Source of the DNA: Acidobacteriota bacterium
GTDB taxonomy: Bacteria > Acidobacteriota > Terriglobia > Terriglobales > Acidobacteriaceae
Direction of reading: 5' to 3'
Assembly (NCBI GenBank): GCA_021780315.1
Contig: JAJXYY010000041.1
Coordinates: 124,001 to 188,000 of the forward strand
Length of the DNA stretch: 64,000 bases
Part shown: in pieces, positions 26,623-34,791 of the stretch
Numbering within the stretch: position 1 is the stretch's first letter
How the letters are laid out: every line of letters begins with the position of its first letter
Notes under the pieces: generated by a model
Told to the model about the DNA's origin: nothing
The model's input: the letters and a program-made list of their open reading frames with translations, nothing else
The model's database searches: none
Position numbers and translations under genes: made by a program

Positions 26623-27492
26623 TTAGGTGAGGATTCGTTTGAGGTTGGTGTAGCTGGTACGGAGGCTGTCGAGGGGTGGGATCTCGGTGGTGTCCTGCTC
26701 GATGAAGAAGTAGCGCACGCCGATGGAACTGGCGTAGTCCCAGATGGATTTCCAGTCGAGGGTACCTTTGCCGACCTCGGTGAAGTGCTGGGCGTTGTGG
26801 TCGAGGATGGTGGAGGGTGGGAAGCCGGGTTTGCGGTCTTTGACGTGGAGGGTCTGGATGCGGGTGGAGTGCTGGCGCATGAGGGTGAGGGGATCGAGGC
26901 CAGCTTCGGCGACCCAGTAGCAGTCGATCTGCCACTGGACGAGGGCGGGGTCGGTGTGGGCGAGGAGGATGTCGATGCCGGTGTGCCCGTTGAAGTTTTG
27001 GAAGTCGGAGTTGTGATTGTGGAAGGCGAAGCGGAGGTTGGCTTTGCGGGCTTTTTCTCCCCAGAGGTTGTACTGGTCGGCGGCGCGTTTGAATCCGTCG
27101 GCGGAGTCAGCGATGGATTTGGGAGCCATGCCGCAGACGATGTTGCGGGCGCCGAGTTCGGCGGCGTAGTCGAAGCGGGCGTCGAAGTCTTCGTAGCGGA
27201 AGTGGGCGCTGGGGATGGCGAGGCCAGCGTCGGAGATGAGGGAGCGGAGTTGGGGTGCGGTGAGGCTGTATTGTCCGCCGTAGGTTTCTACGGAGCGGTA
27301 GCCGATGGCACGGATGGCGGCGAGTACATCGGCGGGGTGGTCTTGCAGGAGGGTTCTGACGGTATAAAGTTGGACGCCGAAGGCGCTGGGGGGCGGTGGG
27401 GTGGCGTGGGCGATGCGGGGGAGTGCGAGGGCGAGGGAGGCGGCGGCGGAGTGGGTGAGGAACTGGCGGCGGGAGTTGTTGGGGTGGGTCAT
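26623..27492 (-). CDS. Tat-exported sugar phosphate isomerase/epimerase-like TIM barrel (AP_endonuc_2 fold)
   Basis: A 289-residue xylose-isomerase-like TIM barrel with a twin-arginine signal (NSRRQFLTHSAAASLALALP, cleavage near AHA). The barrel starts FGVQLYTVRTLL and has GYRSVETYGG, IPSAHFRYED, FAFHNHNSDF (metal-site H and E/D region), QIDCYWVAEAG and LHVKDR. Members act as isomerases, epimerases or, in some polysaccharide clusters, as 3-keto-glycoside lyases. Export argues against a sugar phosphate substrate. AAGGAGA precedes the ATG at 27492. The gene is divergent from the aldolase operon, and the operator-like site at 27590 lies 98 bases upstream. Substrate is unknown. Confidence 0.8.
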   Translation of the reverse strand: MTHPNNSRRQFLTHSAAASLALALPRIAHATPPPPSAFGVQLYTVRTLLQDHPADVLAAIRAIGYRSVETYGGQYSLTAPQLRSLISDAGLAIPSAHFRYEDFDARFDYAAELGARNIVCGMAPKSIADSADGFKRAADQYNLWGEKARKANLRFAFHNHNSDFQNFNGHTGIDILLAHTDPALVQWQIDCYWVAEAGLDPLTLMRQHSTRIQTLHVKDRKPGFPPSTILDHNAQHFTEVGKGTLDWKSIWDYASSIGVRYFFIEQDTTEIPPLDSLRTSYTNLKRILT

Positions 27493-27589
27493 GCTGGGGG
27501 AATCTCCTTGGCGTTTACGGTGGTGAGGTGGAGCGTACCGGGGAGAAGAGTACTCCGTTTGGGCGGGTGGCGGCAAGAAGAATTGATTC

Positions 27590-27609
27590 CAATCATTCGT
27601 AATAGATTG
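27590..27609. promoter_or_regulatory. Operator-like 20-mer, copy 1 (lacD-like operon)
   Basis: CAATCATTCGTAATAGATTG. It has the same outer CAATC/GATTG arms and length as the sites at 36947 and 37228. Its final TTG is the first half of the TTGACT -35 box at 27607, so a bound protein would block that promoter. Internal symmetry is imperfect (6 of 10 positions). Confidence 0.7.
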
Positions 27610-27636
27610 ACTTTCGGATTGAGCTCTCACTATAGT
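27607..27636 (+). promoter_or_regulatory. Sigma-70-type promoter of the aldolase-MFS-M24 operon
   Basis: TTGACT (27607-27612), an 18-base spacer and TATAGT (27631-27636). It lies 107 bases before the aldolase ATG and overlaps the operator-like site. No other promoter of similar quality is seen in 27493-27742. Confidence 0.65.
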
Positions 27637-27742
27637 GGCTGCGACGAAAAAACTGATGGCGTTGCGGTTCGGATGCTGGGTTTTGGGTGTTTCCCTGCGG
27701 CCTGGGCTGCAGGAGCTGGATAAAAATGAATGGGAGCGTGGC

Positions 27743-28744
27743 ATGGCGATGAAGTTGACCCCGGGAAAGATGGCTGGATTGCAGGCGGTATCGGATGCGC
27801 GCGGCGTGATTGCGGCTGCGGCGATGGATCAGCGTGGACTGCTGAAGAAGATGCTGGCGCGGGAGCTGGGTGTGGCGGAGCCACCTGCGGAGATGATGGT
27901 GGAGTTCAAGCGGCTGGTGGCGGGGTCGTTGACGAAGCATGCTTCGGCGATTTTGCTGGATGTGGAGTTTGGGTTGCCGGCGACGAAGAATATCAACGGC
28001 AAGGGGCTGCTGCTGGCGTATGAGAAGTCGGGGTACGATGTGAGCGGGCCGACGAAGCTGCCTTCGCTGACGGAGGGTTGGTCGGTGTTGCGGTTGAAGG
28101 AGGCGGGTGCGGACTGCATCAAGGTGCTGGTGTATTACACGCCGTTTGAAGATAACTGGGTGAACGAGCAGAAGAAGGCCTGGGTGGAACGGATTGGGGC
28201 GGAGTGTCGCGGGGTAGACATGCCGTATTTTCTGGAGTTTCTGGGGTACGATGTGCATGGCGAAGATGAAGCTGGGCTGGCGTATGCGCGCCGGAAGCCG
28301 GAGATTGTGAACTATTGCATGGAAGAGTTCAGCAAGGAGCGGTATGGAGCGGATGTGCTGAAGGTGGAGGCACCGATCCAGATGGCGTATGTGTCGGGGA
28401 CGAAGGCGTTCGGGGGGACGGAGGCGTACTCGCGAGATGAGGCGAAGGCACTGTTCCGAAAGGCTGCGGCGCTGACGGACAAGCCGATTGTGTACCTGTC
28501 TGCTGGTGTGACGAGCGCGGTGTTTGTGGAGACGCTGGAGTTGGCGGTTGAGAGCGGCGTGGAGTTCCACGGGGTGCTGGGCGGCCGGGCGACGTGGCAG
28601 GATGGAGTTCCGGTGTATGTGGCGAAGGGCGCGGCGGCGCTGGAGGAGTGGCTGGATACGCAGGGCGCGCGGAATGTGCAGGAGGTGAACCGGGTGTTGC
28701 AGTCGGCTCGGCCATGGTATGAGGCGCGTAGTATGCGGGGGTAG
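27743..28744 (+). CDS. LacD-family class I aldolase (candidate 6-deoxy-6-sulfofructose-1-phosphate aldolase)
   Basis: A 333-residue class I aldolase matching the tagatose-1,6-bisphosphate aldolase (LacD) family throughout: GVIAAAAMDQRG, ASAILLDVEFGLPA, LLLAYEKSGYD, KEAGADCIKVLVYYTPF, ERIGAECRGVDMPYFLEFLGYD, ADVLKVEAP (Schiff-base lysine region), IVYLSAGVTSAVF and VLGGRATWQDG. LacD-family enzymes split ketose bisphosphates; YihT, the sulfofructose-phosphate aldolase of sulfoglycolysis, is a relative. The operator shared with the SuyAB/kinase unit suggests the sulfonate substrate, giving DHAP and sulfolactaldehyde. GGGAG lies six bases before ATG 27743; a longer frame from 27635 runs through the promoter and is rejected. 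Confidence 0.88.
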   Translation: MAMKLTPGKMAGLQAVSDARGVIAAAAMDQRGLLKKMLARELGVAEPPAEMMVEFKRLVAGSLTKHASAILLDVEFGLPATKNINGKGLLLAYEKSGYDVSGPTKLPSLTEGWSVLRLKEAGADCIKVLVYYTPFEDNWVNEQKKAWVERIGAECRGVDMPYFLEFLGYDVHGEDEAGLAYARRKPEIVNYCMEEFSKERYGADVLKVEAPIQMAYVSGTKAFGGTEAYSRDEAKALFRKAAALTDKPIVYLSAGVTSAVFVETLELAVESGVEFHGVLGGRATWQDGVPVYVAKGAAALEEWLDTQGARNVQEVNRVLQSARPWYEARSMRG

Positions 28745-28798
28745 GTGTGGTGCTGGCTTGCGTGCGTTGCGGTATCGGATGTGCGTTAGGTAGGATTT

Positions 28799-28840
28799 CT
28801 GGCTTGCAGGCTGGCGCGGGTGCGTTCGTCTGCAAGCCAG
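28799..28840. repeat. 11-bp intercistronic inverted repeat
   Basis: CTGGCTTGCAG (28799-28809) and CTGCAAGCCAG (28830-28840) form a perfect stem with a 20-base loop between the aldolase and MFS genes. CTGGCTTGC also occurs once more just upstream (28752-28760). It is followed by GGAGG and not by a T-run, so it may tune mRNA stability or translation of the downstream gene. Confidence 0.5.
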
Positions 28841-28930
28841 GAGGTTGCGGGGGCCTGATTGCCAGAGACGATGGATGAGCCGATGGATGTGCGTGGCGAG
28901 GTGAGTGGGGCTGGCGCGGAGGCGGTGAGC

Positions 28931-30148
28931 ATGACTGCTCCGGGCCCAGATAGCCGTCGGCGCTGGGTGGTGCTGAGTCTGATTTTTTTGATTACGGTGA
29001 TTAATTTTGTGGACCGGCAGACGCTGTCGGTGCTGGCTCCGGTGTTGCGGGCGGCGTTTCATCTGTCGAATGCGGAGTATGGGCGGATTGTTTCGGCGCT
29101 GCAGTTTGGGATGATGTCGGGCGAGTTTCCGATGGGTTATTTGATGGATCGGTGGGGTGCTCGGCTGGGGCTTTCGGTGGCGGTGCTGTGGTGGTCCACG
29201 GCGACGGGGGCGCAGGTGTTTGCGCGGACGGGGGTTCAGTTTGGGGTGACGCGCTTCTGGATGGGGACGGGCGAGTGCGGGAACTACTCGGGTGGGATGA
29301 AGACGGTGACGCGGCTGTTTGGGCAGAAAGAACGGACGCTGGCGGTGGGGATCTTCAATAGCGGGAGCATGATTGGGGCGACGATTGCGCCGCCGCTGAT
29401 TGTGTATCTGATGCAGCGGTATGGATTTCGAACGGCGTTTCTGGTGCCGGCGCTGGCAGGGTTTGTGTGGGTTCCGGTGTGGTGGATGGTGTATGGCAAG
29501 GAGCCGAAGGTTGCAGGGGGTGAGGGTGCGGAGCGGGTGTCGCTGGTGACGATGCTGCGGGATTCTTCGACGTGGGCGGTGATGTTGAGCCGGTTTTTTA
29601 TTGGGCCGGTGATGCAGTTTTACTGGTACTGGATACCGAGTTATCTGTTCAGCGTGCGGCATATGTCGATGGTGCAGATTGGGGTGCTGGGGTGGATTCC
29701 GTTTTTTCTGGGAGACACGGGCGGGATTGCGGGAGGGTGGGTGGCGGGTAAGCTGCAGCAGCGGGGGATGTCGATACTGAATGTGCGGCGATGGACGATG
29801 TACTGTAGCAGCCTGGTGTGTCTGACGAGCCTGATGGTGCCGTATATGAACCATGCAGGTACGGCGCTGGTGATGATCGGGGTGGCGATTATGGCGGATA
29901 ATTTTTTGTCCGCGAATATGTTTGCGGCGGTGTCGGATTTGTTTCCGGACCGGGAGGTGGGACGGGCTACGGGCTTGACGGGAGTGGCGGGCGGTTTGAG
30001 TGGGTTGCTGTTTCCGCTGCTGACGGGGACGCTGGTGGATAAGGTGTCGTATACGCCGGTGTTTGTGCTGGTGGCGATTATGCCGCTGGCGGGGACGGTG
30101 GCGCTGTTTGCGGCGGGACGGAAGTATCGGCGGATGACTGCGGCTTAG
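28931..30148 (+). CDS. MFS transporter, anion:cation symporter (ExuT-like) family
   Basis: A 405-residue, 12-helix major facilitator. It has WVVLSLIFLITVINFVDRQTLSVLAPVL (helix 1 with the NFVDR motif of hexuronate/ACS transporters), MGYLMDRWGARLGL (loop 2-3 signature), GTGECGNYSGGMKTVTRLF and NSGSMIGATIAPPLI. These carriers import sugar acids such as hexuronates, so an anionic sulfosugar is a plausible cargo. ATG 28931 is chosen because GGAGG lies eight bases upstream and the hydrophobic core starts soon after. A TTG/ATG region from 28859 would add a soluble leader. It is the second gene of the operator-controlled operon. Confidence 0.87.
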   Translation: MTAPGPDSRRRWVVLSLIFLITVINFVDRQTLSVLAPVLRAAFHLSNAEYGRIVSALQFGMMSGEFPMGYLMDRWGARLGLSVAVLWWSTATGAQVFARTGVQFGVTRFWMGTGECGNYSGGMKTVTRLFGQKERTLAVGIFNSGSMIGATIAPPLIVYLMQRYGFRTAFLVPALAGFVWVPVWWMVYGKEPKVAGGEGAERVSLVTMLRDSSTWAVMLSRFFIGPVMQFYWYWIPSYLFSVRHMSMVQIGVLGWIPFFLGDTGGIAGGWVAGKLQQRGMSILNVRRWTMYCSSLVCLTSLMVPYMNHAGTALVMIGVAIMADNFLSANMFAAVSDLFPDREVGRATGLTGVAGGLSGLLFPLLTGTLVDKVSYTPVFVLVAIMPLAGTVALFAAGRKYRRMTAA

Positions 30149-30185
30149 GGTATGGGTTGGATTTTCTGGAAGTGAGGGATGAGCG

Positions 30186-31325
30186 ATGACAGAGATGGAG
30201 ATGATCGAGCGGGGTTGCGATGCGGCTACGCGTGCGGTGGAGATGGCAGCGAAGCGGCGGCGGATTGAGGCGTTGCTGGATGAGGGCGGGTACGATGCGC
30301 TGGTGATCTCGCGGCATGAGAATCTGGCGTGGGTGAGTGCGGGGGTGGTGGATGTGCGGGTGGGTCTGCTGCGGGAGACGGGGCCGGCGAGTGTGATGAT
30401 TGGCCGCGATGGGCGGCCGTATCTGCTGACGACGAACAATGAGGAGCGGCGGCTGGGTGATGAGGAGTTTGCGGGGCTGGGGTATGAAGCGGTGGTGCAG
30501 CCCTGGTATGGGAATGATGTCGCGGGGAGGGTGGCGCAGCTTGCTGGCGGGGGAAAGGTGGCGGCGGATGCTCCGCTGGCGGGGTGCGCGGTGGTGTCGT
30601 TGCAGGGGTTGCGGGAGGAGTTGATGGCGAGCGAGGTGCTGCGGTATCGCTGGGCTGGGCGGCAGGCGGCGGAGGCGGCGACGGAGGTGTTGCTGGCACT
30701 GCGGCCGGGGATGAGCGAGCGGGTGATGCAGGGGATGCTGGCGGAGCGACTGATGTCGGTGGGCATGCTGCCGAGTGTGTTTTTGACGGCGGTGGATGAG
30801 CGGATACGGCAGTATCGTCATGCGGTGCCTCGGGGTGGAGTGCTGGAGCGATTTGGGATGGTGGGCTTTTGTGCGCGACAGTTTGGGCTGACGATCTCGA
30901 TGACGCGGCTGGTTCACTTTGGTGCGATGCCTGCGGAGTTGGAGGAGAAGTTTCGAGTGGTGGCGGCGGTGAATGCGAGGCTGCAGGCCTCGACGCGGAC
31001 AGGGGCGACGGGGGACGTGTTGTTTGCCGAGGCGCGGGCAGGCTATGCCGCGGGTGGGTATGCGGGTGAGGAGACGAGGCATCATCAGGGTGGTGCTACG
31101 GGGTATGGGGAGCGGGAGTGGGTGGCGCGGCCAGGTGGTGGCGAGGTGGTTCGGAGGGCGCAGGCGTTTGCGTGGAATCCGAATCTGCAAGGCGCGAAGG
31201 TGGAGGATACGGTGGTGCATGTGGATGGTGTGGTGGAGTTGTTGACGGGGACGCCGCGGCTGCCTGAGGTGCGTACGGAGTGGGCGGGCAAGGAGTATGT
31301 TTCGGCGGGTGTGCTGGTGGTTTAG
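30186..31325 (+). CDS. M24 (creatinase/Xaa-Pro peptidase) fold protein with degenerate metal site
   Basis: A 379-residue protein: a creatinase N-domain-like part (about 20-145, RIEALLDEGGYDALVISRHENLAWVS) and a pita-bread domain (about 150-365). In metallo-members five ligands (D, D, H, E, E) are conserved. Here the first Asp position reads MVGFCA (G227), the second reads TISMTR (S238) and the first Glu reads AWNPN (N331). Only a His (about H300 in RHHQGG) and E340 (KVEDTV) remain. It is therefore probably metal-free, as creatinase itself is, and may hydrolyse a C-N bond or be a non-peptidase. Third gene of the operator-controlled operon; role in sulfonate or sugar use unknown. Confidence 0.78.
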   Translation: MTEMEMIERGCDAATRAVEMAAKRRRIEALLDEGGYDALVISRHENLAWVSAGVVDVRVGLLRETGPASVMIGRDGRPYLLTTNNEERRLGDEEFAGLGYEAVVQPWYGNDVAGRVAQLAGGGKVAADAPLAGCAVVSLQGLREELMASEVLRYRWAGRQAAEAATEVLLALRPGMSERVMQGMLAERLMSVGMLPSVFLTAVDERIRQYRHAVPRGGVLERFGMVGFCARQFGLTISMTRLVHFGAMPAELEEKFRVVAAVNARLQASTRTGATGDVLFAEARAGYAAGGYAGEETRHHQGGATGYGEREWVARPGGGEVVRRAQAFAWNPNLQGAKVEDTVVHVDGVVELLTGTPRLPEVRTEWAGKEYVSAGVLVV

Positions 31326-31395
31326 CGGATGGGGTGAGTGCGGTGGTGAGATGACGCTGGCTGCTTGCTGAAGGCTTGGAATTAGCTGAGCAGAG

Positions 31396-31426
31396 AAGAG
31401 GCCCACACGGTTGGTGTGGGCCTCTT
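31396..31426. terminator. Intrinsic terminator between convergent operons
   Basis: A 13-bp stem (31396-31408 with 31414-31426, core GAGGCCCACAC/GTGTGGGCCTC) with a 5-base loop GGTTG, followed on the plus strand by TTGTTGGG. The stem's last bases are themselves TT, giving TTTTGTT. The opposite strand has CTTCTCTG. It closes the M24 operon and may also serve the TonB receptor gene. Confidence 0.85.
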
Positions 31427-31450
31427 TTGTTGGGTGCTGCTGGGTTGGTT

Positions 31451-34400
31451 TTAGAAGAGGATCTTGGCGCCGAACTGGAAGACGCGCGGCGAGTTGGATC
31501 CGGTGATCTGGCCGTAGGTTCCGGCAGAGATGGTGGAGACGGGGTTGTTGAGGTTGGTGTGGTTGAGAGCGTTGAAGACCTCGGCGCGGAACTGACCGTG
31601 GATGCGGCGGTCGGTGAAGAGGTCTTTGAAGAGGGAGGCGTCGACATCTTCGTAGCCGGGGCCGGTGAGGTTGTTGCGGCTGGCGTTTCCGAAGGTGCCG
31701 ATGGCTGCTGGTTGGAAGGCTGCGGTGTTGAAGTACTCCTTGATACGGGATACTCCAGAGGGACGCGCGGTGCTGACGGTGGAGACGACGTCGGCGTAGT
31801 CGTTGCCGATGCCGGAGAGGGACCGGTCGGTTCCGCTGAGGACGGTGAAGGGGAGTCCGGTCTGGAGGCTGACGATGGTGTTGACCTGCCAGCCGTTGAT
31901 GATGGCGGAGGCGACGGGGTTGACGTTGAATTTAGGCAGGACGTAGTTGATAGACGCGTTGAAGCGGACGGTCTGGTTGAAGTCCGACGGGCCGCGAGCG
32001 CTGTTGAGGTTGAAGGGATTGGGCGGGCCGGAGTTGCCTTCGGTGGCGCTGGAGGTGTTGTCGATGTTCTTGGACCAGACGACGTTGGTGAGGAGCGTTA
32101 GGCCGTGCGACATGCGGCGGGTGACGTTGACCTGGAGCGAGTTGAAGATGGCGTACTCGTAGGAGTCTGCGAGTTCGACTGCGCCTAGACCGGGGTGCAG
32201 GCGGCGAGTGTTTTCGTTGCCGACGGTGGCTCCGGGGCCGAAGACAGCGGGGTTGAACTGGCGTGAGCCCATAACGTGCAGGGCGTGGTTGCCGACGTAG
32301 GCGACGGAGAGAGCCCAGTTGGCGGAGAGGGCCTGCTCCAGGGTGAGGTTGTAGTCCTCGGTGTAGCTGACCTTGGAGTTGGGGTTGAGGACGCCGCCGG
32401 AGAAGGGCAGGAGGAACTGGTAGGTTTTGAAGTCGGAAGGTGCGAGGTGAGCGCGTGGGAAGGGATCGCCACCGGGGTAGCCGGCGTAGATGTTATCCCA
32501 GGAGGGCGGGTTGGGGATGTTGAGGAAGAGGTTGACGGGCTGGTTGGCATCGGTGCGCTGATAGAGGAGTCCTTCGGGGAATCCGTAGAAGATGCCGTAG
32601 GCGCCGCGGATGACGGTTTTTCCGTTGCCTCCGAAGTTGTACGCGAAGCCGAGGCGGGGGGCGAAGTCTTTCCAGTTTTTGCGGAAGATGGAGGGTTGAA
32701 CGCCTGCGTCACCCTGGAAGATGAGTCCGCTGGGGGCGTTGGGGGCGACGGTGGATTGGCTGCCCTGATTGAAGCCTACGAGAGTGTTGTTGAGGTCGGT
32801 GGGCGGGAGCCAGGGGTCCCAACGGAGACCTGCGTTGATGGTGAGGTTGCGCATGGCGCGCCAGTCGTCCTGGACGTAGAGGGCGGGGCGGTTTTCGCGG
32901 AGGTAGAATTTGCGGCCGTTGTCCTGGAAGAACTGGGAGTCGAGGCCGAGGTAGAAGTCAGCGAGAGCGGAGCCGCTCTTGGTGGCGCCGGCGGGGAGGA
33001 TGGAACCGGCGGGAGCGGCGGTGCGCTGTCCGTTGAAGGTGTTGTCGCCGGGGGTGAAGGAGTAGTCGGTGGCGTTGATGCCGGTGCGTTCGTAGGCTGC
33101 TCCGAAGCTGATGGTGTGCTGTCCGAGGACCTTGACGGCCTGCGCTTTGTACTCGTAGCTGGTGGGGATCTGGGTGAGGGCGCCGCCGGAGAAGATATTG
33201 ACGAAGCCTGCGATGTTGGCGCGGATGCCGGGGAAGATGGGAACATTGGTGCCGAGAGGAACGTTGGCTCCGAGGTTTTGGAGGGACTGGAGACCGGGAG
33301 CGACGGGAATCTGGGTGCGTGCGAAGCGTCCGGCGCTGACGTAGAGGGTTGCGGTGAGGGTGTTGCTGAAGATCTGGGTGTCGCTGATGGAGAGGATCTG
33401 GTTGCGGAAGAGATTTTCCGCATAGAAGCCCAGAGGTGCGTTGAAGGGACGCTGGAAGTTGTCTTCGACGTAGAAGTAGCGGCCGCTGAGGTGATTGTTG
33501 GCGGTGAGGGCGTGATCGATCTTGATGAGGTACTGGGTGCGATCGATGTTGGAGTTGGAGGTGGAGTTGAAGATGCCGGTGTTGGGGTCGGAGGCGAGCG
33601 GCGAGAGGAAGTGTGTGGCTACGGCGCCGGAGAGGGGGTTGATGGGGGTGGTGATGATGTTACCGGGATACGGCTGGCCGGTGGCGGGGTTATAGATGGC
33701 GATTCCCTTGTTGAGGAGTGCGGAGAAGTTACCGCCGAGTTCTGCCTGCGTGGGGACCTGAATAGAGATGGGATTGGGCGAAGAGCGCTGCTGGAGGTCT
33801 TCTGCCGAGAAGAAGAAGAAGGTCTTGTTTTTGATGATGGGGCCGCCGACGGTGCCGCCGAACTGGTTGAGCTTGAAGGGCGGGATGGTCTGCTGGAAGT
33901 AGTTGCGGGCGTTGAGGACGGTGTTGCGGAGGAACTCGTAGGCTGCGCCGTGGAAGCTGTTGGTGCCGGAGCGGGTGGAGAGCTGGACGAGGGCGCCGGC
34001 GCCGGAGTACTCGGCACTGAAGTTGGCGGCCTGGATGGTGAACTCCTGGAGGGCGTCAGGGTCGGGAAGGATGGGAACGGAGTCGAAGAAACGGTTGACG
34101 TACATGGAGCCGTCGAGTTGGTAGTTGTTCTGGGTGGGGCGGAGGCCGTTGACGGCGAGACCGATGTTGTCCTGCTGGCCTACTTCGGTGCCGGTATTGG
34201 TGAGGACGGCTCCGGGAGTGAGGGTGGTGAGTTGGAGCGGGTTGCGCCCGTTGAGGGGGAGATCCTGCATCTGGCTCTGGTCGACGGAGGTGGCGACGGT
34301 AGAGGTGGTGGTCTGGACCTGCTGGATGTCTGCGCTGACGGTGACGGAGGTGCTTTGGGCTCCGACGGTGAGCGCGAGATCGAGCCCGAGTACCTGGCCG

Positions 34401-34705
34401 GTTAGGAGGGAGATGTTTTCGAGGCGCTGGGTTTTAAAGCCAGCCTTGCTGACCTGCAAGGTATAGGTTCCGATGGGCAGGTCAGGAAAGACGAAGATAC
34501 CGCTGGTGTTGCTGTCCTCTGTGCGGCTGAGGCCGGTGGAGACGTTGGAGGCAACGACGGATGCGCCAGCAACGATGGCTCCGGTAGCGTCGGTCACGGT
34601 GCCACGGATGCTGCCGGTGGACTGGGCGTTCGCGGTGATGGCAAAGGCGAACGAAGTAAGGATGGCTGCGACGAGGGCCAGTAGTTTGCGGTGAGTGAGT
34701 TGCAT
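31451..34705 (-). CDS. TonB-dependent receptor with N-terminal carboxypeptidase-regulatory domain (Oar-like)
   Basis: A 1084-residue outer-membrane receptor of the size and style expanded in Acidobacteriota. Residues 1-27 are a Sec signal (MQLTHRKLLALVAAILTSF). Residues 30-115 are a carboxypeptidase-regulatory-like beta-sandwich (GSIRGTVTDATGAIVAGASV). A plug domain follows with QMQDLPLNGRNPLQLTTLTPGAV and then the large barrel to the C-terminal FQFGAKILF (terminal Phe typical of barrel proteins). It imports a large or scarce ligand with TonB energy; position suggests a sugar or glycoside used by this locus. It is 86 nt downstream of the Gfo/Idh/MocA gene on the same strand. AAAGGAAG precedes ATG 34705. 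Confidence 0.9.
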   Translation of the reverse strand: MQLTHRKLLALVAAILTSFAFAITANAQSTGSIRGTVTDATGAIVAGASVVASNVSTGLSRTEDSNTSGIFVFPDLPIGTYTLQVSKAGFKTQRLENISLLTGQVLGLDLALTVGAQSTSVTVSADIQQVQTTTSTVATSVDQSQMQDLPLNGRNPLQLTTLTPGAVLTNTGTEVGQQDNIGLAVNGLRPTQNNYQLDGSMYVNRFFDSVPILPDPDALQEFTIQAANFSAEYSGAGALVQLSTRSGTNSFHGAAYEFLRNTVLNARNYFQQTIPPFKLNQFGGTVGGPIIKNKTFFFFSAEDLQQRSSPNPISIQVPTQAELGGNFSALLNKGIAIYNPATGQPYPGNIITTPINPLSGAVATHFLSPLASDPNTGIFNSTSNSNIDRTQYLIKIDHALTANNHLSGRYFYVEDNFQRPFNAPLGFYAENLFRNQILSISDTQIFSNTLTATLYVSAGRFARTQIPVAPGLQSLQNLGANVPLGTNVPIFPGIRANIAGFVNIFSGGALTQIPTSYEYKAQAVKVLGQHTISFGAAYERTGINATDYSFTPGDNTFNGQRTAAPAGSILPAGATKSGSALADFYLGLDSQFFQDNGRKFYLRENRPALYVQDDWRAMRNLTINAGLRWDPWLPPTDLNNTLVGFNQGSQSTVAPNAPSGLIFQGDAGVQPSIFRKNWKDFAPRLGFAYNFGGNGKTVIRGAYGIFYGFPEGLLYQRTDANQPVNLFLNIPNPPSWDNIYAGYPGGDPFPRAHLAPSDFKTYQFLLPFSGGVLNPNSKVSYTEDYNLTLEQALSANWALSVAYVGNHALHVMGSRQFNPAVFGPGATVGNENTRRLHPGLGAVELADSYEYAIFNSLQVNVTRRMSHGLTLLTNVVWSKNIDNTSSATEGNSGPPNPFNLNSARGPSDFNQTVRFNASINYVLPKFNVNPVASAIINGWQVNTIVSLQTGLPFTVLSGTDRSLSGIGNDYADVVSTVSTARPSGVSRIKEYFNTAAFQPAAIGTFGNASRNNLTGPGYEDVDASLFKDLFTDRRIHGQFRAEVFNALNHTNLNNPVSTISAGTYGQITGSNSPRVFQFGAKILF

Positions 34706-34791
34706 GACTTCCTTTCTGGTACGACAAACTTGGGAGATGTAGAGCACTTATGTTCGGCACAGCAAACAAAACAAGAACATTGGTGAAGCGA

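Noticed and set aside
27743..28744. Tagatose-1,6-bisphosphate aldolase of a lactose/galactose pathway, linked with the GH42 gene
   Set aside because: No lacA, lacB or lacC is present, and the GH42 gene has its own different control element. Sharing the operator with the suyAB unit is the stronger context. It is not excluded by sequence alone.
27593..30766. A 1057-codon open frame on the minus strand
   Set aside because: It lies opposite the aldolase, MFS and M24 genes, which have clear families, ribosome sites and an operon promoter. Its translation is Arg/His/Pro-rich without domains, as expected from the reverse of GC-rich codons.
32276..34405. A 709-codon open frame on the plus strand
   Set aside because: It is antisense to the TonB receptor gene and encodes Gly/Glu/Val-rich sequence without recognisable motifs.
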